48,793 bases of DNA, from positions 1-48,793 of the forward strand of contig CANPWZ010000014.1 in NCBI GenBank assembly GCA_947585425.1, read 5' to 3'. The notes beneath the pieces were generated by a model that worked only from the letters and a program-made list of their open reading frames with translations, did not search any database and had not been told where the DNA came from. The translations under genes and the position numbers were made by a program. This stretch comes from an uncultured Oscillospiraceae bacterium (lineage in GTDB: Bacteria; Bacillota; Clostridia; Oscillospirales; Oscillospiraceae). The number at the start of each line of letters is the position of its first letter. The stretch's first letter is position 1. Below, one piece after another: positions 34,850 through 44,200 of the stretch.

Positions 34850-35530
34850 ATGGAAATCAAGAACGATCTGGTCCAGTGCCCCAACGGCCACTATTACAAC
34901 GCGGCGGTCCACACCGCCTGCCCCATCTGCGGCAACGTGGCCGTCCAGGGCGGGCAGGGGAACTTCCCGCCCACTGAGAAGCCGGGGATGGGCGCCGCCG
35001 TGCCCCCCACCGGCGGCGGCGCGGGCAATTTCCCGCCCACGGAGGACCCGAACCGCTCCGGCGGCGGAGCCATGCCCGGCGGCATCGGCGCCACTGAGCC
35101 CGCCGGCGGCTGGAGCGGCGGGGGCGGCGTAAATCCCTTCAGCCAGCCTACCGTCATCGGCGGCGATATGGCCGCCGCCGGCCAGGTGGACCCGGTGGTG
35201 GGATGGCTGGTGTGCGTGGACGGGCCGGTGCGCGGCACCGACTGGCGGCTCCACGCGGGCTATAACTACATCGGCCGGGAGGCGGGCGACATCCACATCC
35301 AGGGCGACAGCCAGATCTCCCGTGAGAAGCACGCTATGGTGGCCTATCACTACAAGAACCGCACCTATTACGTGGGCCCGGCGGAAGGCCGCAACATCAT
35401 CGAGGTCAACGGCGAGCCGGTGTTCAACGCCACCAAGCTCAACAGCCGCGACGTGATCACCATCGGCACCACCAAGCTCATGTTCGTGCCGCTGTGCGGC
35501 GAGGACTTCGCCTGGGATCAGGAGAACTGA
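34850..35530 (+). CDS. Zinc-ribbon FHA domain protein
   Basis: 226 residues, ATG preceded by CAGGAGGAAAACG. An N-terminal CPNG...CPICG pair looks like a zinc ribbon. A Gly/Pro-rich middle carries two copies of GNFPPTE, near residues 37-45 and 61-70, each with a Thr next to Glu. The C-terminal FHA domain has YIGREAGDIHI, QISREKHAMV and IIEVNGEPV. It is soluble, with no membrane helix. The repeated PPTE sites may be phosphorylated by the island kinases and recognised by FHA domains, as with GarA/FhaA-type proteins; this is inference. Confidence 0.87.
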   Translation: MEIKNDLVQCPNGHYYNAAVHTACPICGNVAVQGGQGNFPPTEKPGMGAAVPPTGGGAGNFPPTEDPNRSGGGAMPGGIGATEPAGGWSGGGGVNPFSQPTVIGGDMAAAGQVDPVVGWLVCVDGPVRGTDWRLHAGYNYIGREAGDIHIQGDSQISREKHAMVAYHYKNRTYYVGPAEGRNIIEVNGEPVFNATKLNSRDVITIGTTKLMFVPLCGEDFAWDQEN

Positions 35531-35531
35531 T

Positions 35532-36416
35532 ATGATTGAGACGATCGTGACCTGCGCCGCCGTGGTGGCGGTAGAGCTTGTGACCACGGCCCTGGCCGTG
35601 GCGGCGGCCCTCCTCATCGAGCGGGCGGCCCGGCCCCGCTGGGAGGCCCAGGCCGCCGCCCGCCCTCAGGCGCCCAGCCCCATTCCCCAGGTGGGCAAGC
35701 TCCACCAGCAGGGGGCCCGGAAGAGCCAGCAGGACTGCTTCTCCGTCTCCCCGGAGGAGACGGTCCCCTCCTACGGCCTGCTGTGTGTGGTGGCCGACGG
35801 CATGGGCGGCCTCGCCGACGGGGACAAGGTGAGCCAGGCGGCGGTATCCGCCATGATGAACAGCTTTTACACCACCCCCGGCAAGCCGGAGGAGCTGCTG
35901 CTCACCCTGCTGGCCCGGGCCAACGAGGCGGTGGACCAGCTGCTGGGCCCCGACGGATACACCAAAAGCGGCTCCACCCTGGTGGCCGGCCTCGCCCGGG
36001 AGGGAAAATTCTACAACCTGTCCGTAGGGGACAGCCGGGTGGCCCTGTACCGGGACGGCGTGTTCTACCAGCTCAACCGGGAGCACATCTTCCTCCATGA
36101 GCTGGAGCTGCGGGCGGTGAACGGGGAGAGCGGCTTCCGGGACGCCTATTCCCATCCCAAGGGGGGCGGCCTCACCAGCTACCTGGGCATGGGCAAGCTG
36201 AAATATGTCGATATGCCCGCCGCGCCGGTGGAGATCCGGGCGGGAGACAAATTCCTGCTGATGACCGACGGCGTGTACAACGCCCTGTCCCGGGAGGAAC
36301 TCACCGCCTGCCTGGAGGGCTCCGCCCAGGAGTGCGCCGACCAGCTGGACGCCGCCGTCCGGGCCAAGGGCTACTCCAATCAGGACAACTATACCGCCGT
36401 GATCCTGGCCTACTGA
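35532..36416 (+). CDS. Membrane-anchored PP2C-type Ser/Thr phosphatase
   Basis: 294 residues, start 1 nt after the preceding stop. An N-terminal helix (residues 5-32) anchors a cytoplasmic PP2C domain. Metal-binding motifs: KSQQDCF, where the usual NED reads QQD with Asp kept; VVADGMGGLADGD; SVGDSRVALYRDG; LMTDGVYNAL; and DNYTAVIL. It reverses Ser/Thr phosphorylation, most likely that made by the two kinases in the same gene run. Confidence 0.9.
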   Translation: MIETIVTCAAVVAVELVTTALAVAAALLIERAARPRWEAQAAARPQAPSPIPQVGKLHQQGARKSQQDCFSVSPEETVPSYGLLCVVADGMGGLADGDKVSQAAVSAMMNSFYTTPGKPEELLLTLLARANEAVDQLLGPDGYTKSGSTLVAGLAREGKFYNLSVGDSRVALYRDGVFYQLNREHIFLHELELRAVNGESGFRDAYSHPKGGGLTSYLGMGKLKYVDMPAAPVEIRAGDKFLLMTDGVYNALSREELTACLEGSAQECADQLDAAVRAKGYSNQDNYTAVILAY

Positions 36417-36442
36417 GCGGGACCGGGGGAAGGAGGCGCCAA

Positions 36443-37159
36443 ATGCTTCAAACAGCGAGTTATACCGACATCGGCGGCCGCCCCGCCAACGAGGACACCA
36501 CCCGGCAGGTCCGCCTGGACGGGGACCGGCTGTGCCTGGTGGTGGCCGACGGGCTGGGAGGCCACGGCGGAGGCGCCCTGGCCTCCGCCGCCGCCGCGGA
36601 CGCCATCTGCCGGGCATGGGGCGGCGAGGCCGACGCCGACGGCCTCCGGGAGCTGGTGCTTCTGGGCCACCGGGCGGTAACGGCCATCCAGACTCCCGAG
36701 TGCGCCATGAAGAGCACCGTGGTGGCCCTGGAGCTGGAGGGCAGCCGGGCGGTCTGGGCCCACGTAGGGGACTCCCGGCTGTACCATTTCCAAAACGGGA
36801 AGCTGACCTTCCAGACCAGGGATCACAGCGCCTCCCAGCTGGCCGTGTTCATGGGGGAGATCACCGTGGACCAGATCCGCTTCCACGAGGACCGCAACCG
36901 GGTCCTTCGGGCCCTGGGGCAGGACGACCCCCCCACGGTGGAGACAAAAGAGACCGATCTGGACCCCGGAAAGCACGCCTTCCTGCTGTGTTCCGACGGG
37001 TTCTGGGAGTACGTGCTGGAAAAGGAGATGGAGGAGGACCTGGCCGCCGCGTCCGGCCCGCTGGACTGGCTGGCGCGGATGCGGAAGCGCCTGACGGGCC
37101 GGGTGCCCCCCGACAACGACAACAACACCGCCGCCGCCGCGTGGCTGGACGTGACCTGA
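36443..37159 (+). CDS. Soluble PP2C-type Ser/Thr phosphatase
   Basis: 238 residues from ATG 36443, preceded by GAAGGAGGCGCC. A compact PP2C domain without a membrane helix: GRPANEDTT, VVADGLGGHGGG, HVGDSRLYHF, LLCSDGFWEY and NDNNTAAAAW. A second, differently localised phosphatase in the same island, 26 nt after the first. It may act on soluble FHA proteins while the anchored one acts on the kinases. Confidence 0.9.
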   Translation: MLQTASYTDIGGRPANEDTTRQVRLDGDRLCLVVADGLGGHGGGALASAAAADAICRAWGGEADADGLRELVLLGHRAVTAIQTPECAMKSTVVALELEGSRAVWAHVGDSRLYHFQNGKLTFQTRDHSASQLAVFMGEITVDQIRFHEDRNRVLRALGQDDPPTVETKETDLDPGKHAFLLCSDGFWEYVLEKEMEEDLAAASGPLDWLARMRKRLTGRVPPDNDNNTAAAAWLDVT

Positions 37160-37199
37160 GCATCCCGGAGCGCAGAAAGAGAATCGAGGAGGAACGACC

Positions 37200-38633
37200 A
37201 TGAAAAAACGGATCGTATGTGTTTTAACGGCCCTTATGCTGCTTTGCCTCCTGACGGCAGGATGCGCGGGCGGCGGAAACGGGGCCAGGGAGGCCCGCGG
37301 CGGCGTGGCGCGGGTGCTGTCCATCTACGGGAACTGCACCGTGTACTACCTGGATCTGGAGACCCAGGATGTGGGCGTGTATTCCACCGGCGAGACCCTC
37401 ACCGCCACCGGCTCCGCCTTCGGCGTGGGGAACGCGGGGAAGGAGACCGACGTGTTCGTCACCAACCGCCATGTGGTGAGCCGGCTGGACATGGAGATCC
37501 TGGGCTTTCTCGACGACACCACGGTGCTGGTGGCCGACGGCAGCCTGACCAACGTATACCTGCTGAAGGACGACTACGCTTACAGCACCGGCGCCGGCCT
37601 GGACACCAGCCGCGCCGTGCCCTGCCGGGTCATCTATGAGGCCGATGACCGCAGCGCCGACCTGGCCGTCCTCCGGGCGGCGGAGCCCATGGAGGGCCGG
37701 GTGGCCCTGCCCCTGCTGGACGAGAAGGAGGAGCTGGAGGCCGGCGACGCCGTGTACGCCCTGGGCTTCCCCGGCAGTACCGACGACGCCTCCCTGGACT
37801 CCGAGGGCAACCACGACTATGCCGGCAGCGTGAACAGCGTCACCCTCACCAACGGCGTGGTGTCCCTCCACACCACCTATACCGACGACAACGATGTGCG
37901 GATCAACGTGCTCCAGCACACCGCCCAGATCAACCACGGCAACTCCGGCGGCCCCCTGGTGGACGAGCGGGGCGTGGTGGCCGGCGTGAACACCTGGATC
38001 GACGGGCAGGACCTGTCCACCGGCGACCGAATGAACTCCTACTCCATCGAGATCTCCTATGTCCGGGACGTGCTGGACAGCCTGCACATCGACTATGACA
38101 CCTCCGCCGGAGGCGGGGTCCCCGTCTGGCTCATCGTGGCCATCGTGGTGATCGTGCTGGCCGCCGCCGGCGCGGTGGTGTTCCTGAAGGTCCGGGGCGT
38201 GCCCTCCACGGCGGCCCCCGCTCCCGCGTCCCAGTCGGTCCCCGTGTCCGCTCCCGCGCCGCAGCCGGCCCCACAGCCCGCACCCCAGCCCGCGCCCCAG
38301 CCCATCGCCGGGGACAGCGGCCTGCGCATCCAGGGGACGAGCGGCCTGTTCGCGGGGCGGCGCTTCGCCATCGCGGGGCAGCTGCGCGTCGGCCGCGACC
38401 CCGCCCGGAACGACCTGGTCTACCCCGCCGACACCCAGGGGATCAGCGGCGTCCACTGCGTCCTGATCGCCGAGGGGGATCATGTGCTGCTGAAGGATCT
38501 TGGCTCCACCTACGGCACCTTTGTGGCCGGCAGCAGGCTGGCCGCCAGCCAGACGGTGTCCCTCCAGCCGGGAGAGGCATTCTCCCTCGGCTCGGAACAG
38601 GAGACGTTCGTCATTGTGAGAAAGGGCGGTTGA
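37200..38633 (+). CDS. Lipoprotein-type trypsin-like protease fused to a cytoplasmic FHA domain
   Basis: 477 residues, ATG preceded by GAGGAGGAACGACC. The N-terminus has a lipobox (LLTAGC). An HtrA-type trypsin domain follows with His91 (TNRHVVS), Asp154 (DDRSADLAVL) and Ser249 (HGNSGGPL), so the triad is complete; no PDZ is seen. A helix near 308-330 crosses the membrane, then a PQPAPQPAPQ linker and a C-terminal FHA domain: RVGRDPARND, GISGVHCVLI, GSTYGTFVAGSRL. The usual NG after the strand reads AG here. I infer an outside protease whose state is coupled to phospho-signals inside, or the reverse. Confidence 0.87.
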   Translation: MKKRIVCVLTALMLLCLLTAGCAGGGNGAREARGGVARVLSIYGNCTVYYLDLETQDVGVYSTGETLTATGSAFGVGNAGKETDVFVTNRHVVSRLDMEILGFLDDTTVLVADGSLTNVYLLKDDYAYSTGAGLDTSRAVPCRVIYEADDRSADLAVLRAAEPMEGRVALPLLDEKEELEAGDAVYALGFPGSTDDASLDSEGNHDYAGSVNSVTLTNGVVSLHTTYTDDNDVRINVLQHTAQINHGNSGGPLVDERGVVAGVNTWIDGQDLSTGDRMNSYSIEISYVRDVLDSLHIDYDTSAGGGVPVWLIVAIVVIVLAAAGAVVFLKVRGVPSTAAPAPASQSVPVSAPAPQPAPQPAPQPAPQPIAGDSGLRIQGTSGLFAGRRFAIAGQLRVGRDPARNDLVYPADTQGISGVHCVLIAEGDHVLLKDLGSTYGTFVAGSRLAASQTVSLQPGEAFSLGSEQETFVIVRKGG

Positions 38634-38634
38634 T

Positions 38635-41148
38635 ATGGATTTCTGTCCCCACTGTATGTCCCCGATCCAGGGGAACGGAACGGCCTGCCCCGTCTGCGGG
38701 GGCGACCTGACCTGGAAGGGCCAGGCCGGCATCGACCTGCCGGTGGGCACGGTGCTCACCGGGGGCAATGGCCTGCGCTCCTTCATCATCGGCGCGGCCC
38801 GGGGCAAGGGCGGCTTCGGCATCACCTATGTGGCCATGGAGACCCACTCCCACAGGCGGGTGGCCATCAAGGAATACTTCCCCACCCGGTGCGCCTTCCG
38901 CGCCGGCAACGGGGTGAACGTCCAGGCCATGACCAGCCAGGACAGCGCCTTCCAGGGCGGCATGCGGAGCTTCCTGGAGGAGGCCCGGATGCTGCTGGCC
39001 CAGGAGGATCTGCCCACCGTGGTGAAGGTCATCGACTACTTCCAGGCCAACGGCACCGCCTATCTGGTGATGGAGTACCTGGACGGCGTGGCCCTCCACA
39101 ACCAGATGATCAAGATGGGCGGGCGCATCCCGGCGGGTGAACTGCTGCCCCGGATGGAAAAGCTGATCCGGGACATGGGCCTGCTCCACAGCCGGGGGGT
39201 CATCCACCGGGACGTGAGCCCCGATAACATCATGTGGATGCCCGACGGGGGCCTGAAGCTCATGGACTTCGGCTCCGCCCGCTCCACCGAGGACGGCAAG
39301 TCCATGACGGTGCTGCTGAAGCAGGGGTTCTCCCCCATCGAGCAGTACCGCTCCCGGGGCCAGGGGCCCTACACCGACGTGTACGCCCTGGCCGCCACCA
39401 TCTACTACTGCCTGACGGGGACCATCCCGCCCTCCGCCGTGGAGCGGCTGGACGCGGACCCCCTCCAGCCCCCCAACAGCCTGGGGGCGGGCATCACCGC
39501 CCGGCAGGAGGAGGCCATCCTCTGGGGCCTGACCGTCCAGCCGAAAGACCGGCCCCAGACTATGGAGGAATTCGCAGCCCGGCTCTATCAGCCGGAGGCC
39601 GCCTCTGCCCCGCACCGGCCGGCCGCCGTCCCGCCCACCGGCCCCGGGCCGGAGCCCCAGGCCCAGCAGCAGACCCAGTGGCAGACCCAGCAGCAGGCCC
39701 AGCCCCAGCAGGCTCAACCCCAGACCCAGCAGCAGGCCCAGGCCCCTCAGGAAGAAGTCAATCCCCCGTACGCGTCCGGCGGGAACGGGCAGGAGGCCGG
39801 CACCCCCATCGGCCGGCTGGCCGATGGGCTGAAGGAGAGATTCAGCGCGGGCGGAGATAAAAAGCCCTCGCGTATGAAGCGAATAGCGGTGACTGTCGTG
39901 GGTGCGATCGTGTGCATACTGGTTTCGGTACCCGTCAGCCTGTGGATGCAGGATGTGCTGGACCGCCCTTCCACCCAGCATACGCCGCCGCCCGTCTTCT
40001 CCTCCGCGCCCAGCTTCGTCCTGCCCACCAGCACCCCCATCCTCCCCAGCACCGGGCTCGACATCACGGAGACCGGCGTCACTGAGGACGGCTACTCCTA
40101 CGAGATCTACGGCGGGGAATACGCCGTCCTCACCGGCTTTGAGGGGAACGGGACCGCCGGCTTCATGCCCGACGACATCGACGGCGTGCCCATCACCGCC
40201 ATCGCGGACAACGCCTTCGCCGGGGTGCCCATGGGGGGCGGCGCTTTCCTGCCCATCGACCTGGAGACCATCGGCGCCGCCGCCTTCCGGGGCTGTTCCG
40301 ATCTGGAGCGCGTCTACGCCTACAGCGCCGTGACCACCCAGTCCAACAGCTTCCAGGGCGCCCCGCTCCATACGGTGCTGCTCAACAGCAGCTCCGCCAT
40401 CGGCGGCTGGGCTGTGCCGGAGGATTGCCGCATCTTCTTCTCCGGGATGCAAACAGCGGTCGGAAAGGTGACAGACTTCTATTACGGCCCCAACTGGGAA
40501 CTTTACGGGGTCACCGATCAGGATTCCGCCGTCCTGCTGGATGTGCCCGCCGGGACCACGTCGCTGACCCTCCGGGATACCGCCGGCAGCGATGACTGCC
40601 CGGTGCAGTATGTGGACGACGGCGCGCTGGACCGGCTCTCCTCCTCGGGCATCGCCATCCGCCTGCCGGACGCCTGCATCTTCGACTACTCTCTGTTCAG
40701 CAAGGCCGACTGGACCGCCGCGCCGGACACCGTCTCCAACGTATGGCTGGTCAACTGCGAACTGGCCGACGCCATCAACGCCATCCGGCCCCAGGGGGCC
40801 GTACGGGTCGCCCCCGACCTGGCCCTGGTAGCCCCGGCCGCCATCCGGGCAGGGGAGCTGCTGGAAAAATACGACTCGGTGCGGCCCGACGGCACCACCG
40901 GCTGGGACCTGCTGGACGAGCAGAATGTGGACCGGTCCTTTGGCGGCTCGTGCTATTCCCGGAACTATGATGACCTCAACGAGATCAGGAGCGACGGCTT
41001 CGACTTCATCCTGGAGTCCTACGGCGGCCCCATCACCGAGGAGCAGAGCAAATCCCAGGCCGGAAAGTATGTGGACCAGCTGGGCCTGGCCTGGGCGACG
41101 GAAGCTGACGGAGAACTGTCCTGGTTCTGTTATCTGATAATTTCCTGA
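38635..41148 (+). CDS. Transmembrane Ser/Thr kinase with zinc ribbon and BspA/LRR-like ectodomain
   Basis: 837 residues, start 1 nt after the protease stop. Zinc ribbon Cys4, Cys7, Cys18, Cys21; kinase domain about 45-320 with G-loop GKGGFGITY, Lys79 (VAIKEYF), catalytic Asp193 (HRDVSPDN) and Asp211 (DFGSAR). A Gln/Pro/Ala linker (about 325-380) carries 21-bp DNA repeats. The membrane helix is about 414-437. The outer part (440-837) begins with Thr/Ser/Pro and includes BspA-type leucine-rich repeats (ITAIADNAFAG, IGAAAFRGCSDLERV). Likely a surface-sensing kinase; the ligand is unknown. Confidence 0.92.
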   Translation: MDFCPHCMSPIQGNGTACPVCGGDLTWKGQAGIDLPVGTVLTGGNGLRSFIIGAARGKGGFGITYVAMETHSHRRVAIKEYFPTRCAFRAGNGVNVQAMTSQDSAFQGGMRSFLEEARMLLAQEDLPTVVKVIDYFQANGTAYLVMEYLDGVALHNQMIKMGGRIPAGELLPRMEKLIRDMGLLHSRGVIHRDVSPDNIMWMPDGGLKLMDFGSARSTEDGKSMTVLLKQGFSPIEQYRSRGQGPYTDVYALAATIYYCLTGTIPPSAVERLDADPLQPPNSLGAGITARQEEAILWGLTVQPKDRPQTMEEFAARLYQPEAASAPHRPAAVPPTGPGPEPQAQQQTQWQTQQQAQPQQAQPQTQQQAQAPQEEVNPPYASGGNGQEAGTPIGRLADGLKERFSAGGDKKPSRMKRIAVTVVGAIVCILVSVPVSLWMQDVLDRPSTQHTPPPVFSSAPSFVLPTSTPILPSTGLDITETGVTEDGYSYEIYGGEYAVLTGFEGNGTAGFMPDDIDGVPITAIADNAFAGVPMGGGAFLPIDLETIGAAAFRGCSDLERVYAYSAVTTQSNSFQGAPLHTVLLNSSSAIGGWAVPEDCRIFFSGMQTAVGKVTDFYYGPNWELYGVTDQDSAVLLDVPAGTTSLTLRDTAGSDDCPVQYVDDGALDRLSSSGIAIRLPDACIFDYSLFSKADWTAAPDTVSNVWLVNCELADAINAIRPQGAVRVAPDLALVAPAAIRAGELLEKYDSVRPDGTTGWDLLDEQNVDRSFGGSCYSRNYDDLNEIRSDGFDFILESYGGPITEEQSKSQAGKYVDQLGLAWATEADGELSWFCYLIIS
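39682..39741 (+). repeat. 21-bp direct repeat in the kinase linker
   Basis: A 21-base perfect repeat (39682-39702 and 39721-39741) 39 bp apart, in frame, encoding QTQQQAQ. It is a likely site of slippage that changes linker length without a frameshift. Confidence 0.85.
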
Positions 41149-41184
41149 TGTCTTTTCCCGAGAAATGATGTATGATAGAAATGA

Positions 41185-41200
41185 CCGCCCTGCCGGGCGG
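41185..41200 (+). other. Small GC hairpin before the second kinase's ribosome site
   Basis: CCGCCC-TGCC-GGGCGG, a 6-bp stem ending right at GAGAGAAGG. It could stabilise the mRNA or tune translation of the second kinase. Confidence 0.5.
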
Positions 41201-41217
41201 GAGAGAAGGTGACCGTA

Positions 41218-44200
41218 TTGGATCAGAAATACTGCCCCTATTGCATGACGCCGGTGACGCCGGGCGAGCCCTGCCCCACCTGCGGGCTCACCGAGGGCAG
41301 CTACCACCCCCAGCCCCACCATCTGCCCCCCGGCACCGTGCTGGCGGGCCGCTATCTCCTGGGCCGGGTGCTGGGCGAGGGCGGCTTTGGCATCACCTAC
41401 ATCGGCTGCGATACCCGGCTGGAGCTGCGGGTGGCGGTCAAAGAATACTTCCCCAGCAGCTGGGTGACCCGGAACAGCGCCGTCTCCCTTTCCGTGACCA
41501 GCTACGACGGCGTAGCCGGCCGGGGCTTCGACCAGGGCCGGGAGCGGTTCATCCGGGAGGCCCGCACCATGGCCAGGATGGACAAGACCCCCCAGATCGT
41601 GGGCGTGCGGGACTTCTTCCAGGAGAACAACACCGCCTATATCGTCATGGAGTTCGTGGAGGGCACCACCTTCAAGGAGCTGGTGGCCCAGCGGGGCGGC
41701 AGGCTTCCCGCCCGGGAGCTGCTGAGCATGGTGGAGCCCCTGTTCGGGGCCCTGAACGCCATGCACAAGCAGGGGCTCATCCACCGGGACATCAGCCCCG
41801 ACAACCTGATGCTGGAGAACGGCCAGGTGAAGCTGCTGGACTTCGGCTGCGCCCGGGAGTCCACCCACGGGGACGAGACCATGACCATCGTGCTCAAGCA
41901 GGGGTACTCCCCTGTGGAGCAGTACCAGCACAAGGGCCAGGGCCCCTGGACCGACGTGTACTCCCTGGCCGCCACCATGTACTACTGCATCACCGGCAAG
42001 ACCCCCGCCCAGGCCCTGGACCGCATCTGCGACGACGAGCTGGTCCCCCCCAGGAAGCTGGGGGCGGAGCTCACCGAGCAGGAGGAGCTGGCCCTGCTGT
42101 ACGGCATGGGGCTCCAGCCCTCCCGGCGGTTCCGCTCCATCCAGGAGTTCCACGCCGCCCTGTACGAGGGGGCCCCGGTGCCGCTGACCTCCCACTCCCT
42201 CCGGCCCGGGGAGGAACAGTCCTCCGCCGGCCAGCCCGGGCCCCAGCCTGGACCCGAACCTGAAACGGAGTCCGAGCCCCAAACCGGGCCCCAGCCTGGA
42301 CCCGAGCCCCAAACAGAGCCTGAGTCCAAAACGGAGCCCGAGCCCCAAACAGAGCCCCGTACCGAGACCGGGCCCTCCCCCGCCCCAAAGCCGGACAGGA
42401 AGAAGCGGATCGCCGCCATCGCGGCGGCAGCGGCGGCGGTGGTGGTGATCGCCGGCGTCGCCGTGGGGATCGGCGTCAGCCGCCATTCGGCGGGCGGGCC
42501 CACCCCCACGCCGGGCGGCTCCGAGCCCCCGCCGGCCTCCCAGCCCGTAGGGGATCAATATCTCCTGACGTCCACCCGCAAGCAGGACTTCCTGGACGCC
42601 CTGGCCGACGACAGCATCGGTTCTATCCAGTTCAGCACGCGGGTAGAGATAGAACTCGACGCGCCGGTGGAGATCACCAAGCCGCTGATCCTTGGGCTGG
42701 ACAGCGGGCTGATCTGCAACGGGCCGGCCTTCCTTCTGGCGGATGTGACCTTGGGACGCGGCTCCCATGCCTACTTCCGGGACGGCGCCACCATCTCGGC
42801 GGCGATGACGTGCAGAGAGGGCGCCTACGGGGAGATCAGCGGCGACCTGCTCACCGTCACCGACACGGGCCGGATCGCCGTGGAGGAGGGGGCCGATGTC
42901 AGCGCCTGGTCCTGCCGCCAGGTCATCATCGACGGCGGCAGCCTGGAGGTGGACGGACACTTCGGTACCGACGGCCTGCTGCGCACCCTGAACGGCGGTG
43001 CCGTCGCCATCACGGACACCGGCTGGGCGGACCTGACCGCCCTCTGGCTGGAGCGCGAGAGCGACTTCACCGGCAAGGACCGATTCTCGATAGACCCCAG
43101 CGCCCTCCTGGCGGCCAGCGAGGATGTCTTTGAGGGCGCCGAGCATGTACGCACCTATCAGGAGCTGGAAAACGCCGTCAATAACCGGCTGGTCACCGCC
43201 ATCGTGGTGGACGGCAGTTTTGCGGTGGAGCAGTATCTGGGCCTGAACAAGCCCACGCTCGTCAGCGAGGGCGTGGAGCTCTCCACCAGCTCCATGGACG
43301 GCCAGGGACTGATCCTCCGCGATCTGCTGGTCAACCGCGGGCGGATCACCTGCCATGTCCAGCCCGACCTCTCCTCGGGCGGGAGCTGCATCAATTACGG
43401 CGAGATAGACGCGGGTCTCTACAGCGATGGCGGCGGGTTCCTGCTCAACTACGGGGCGCTCAATATCCAGTTTACCCAGTGGATCAATTCCGTCATCGTC
43501 AACCTGGGGACCATGCGCCATGAGACCCGCCAGGGTGACCGGGAGTACATGGACCTGATCGGCGGGACCGTAGTCAATCTGGGCGAGTTCACCCTGGCCT
43601 CCGGCAACAGCCTGAGGCTGGGCGGCGGGGTCTACTGGAGCGGCCCCAACGGCGCCGTTACGGTGGAACAGGGCGCCGAGCTTTCCAACGCATCTCACAT
43701 CCATAGCCCCATCACCCTGGCGGGGCACCTGGACAACTTCGGCGGCGTCGTGGAGTTCGACTCCCCCGACTGGCTGACCCTGGACGGCGGGACCATCGAC
43801 GGCGGCCTCATCCAGACCCACGGCGCGGGCGCCCTGCTGGAGGACAACGAGAGCGTTCGGTGCGCGGTGCTCACCTGCAGGGAAGAGGACTGGGTCTATT
43901 TGGACGTGACCTCCTCCAATATGCTGCTGGACGCCCTCGACAGCACTTCCAGAGGGATCCGGGTGCCCGCGGGCAGCCACATCGTCCTGGATGGGCCCGT
44001 GACTGTCTCCAACACCCTGTGCATCGATACCGGCGCCTCTCTGACGGTGAACGGCGAGCTGATCATGGGTGCCGGCATCCTGTGCAACCGGGGCGAGCTG
44101 ACCCTGGGCGGGCTGACCATTCAGGAAGACGCCCAGCTCCAGAATAACGGCAGCATAACGATCACCGGCGGCGGGACCTTCGCGCTGAACGGCGGCACCG

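Noticed and set aside
39661-39750. CRISPR-like short repeats
   Set aside because: Repeats are in-frame Gln/Pro codons inside a kinase linker without regular spacers; no cas genes anywhere in the window.
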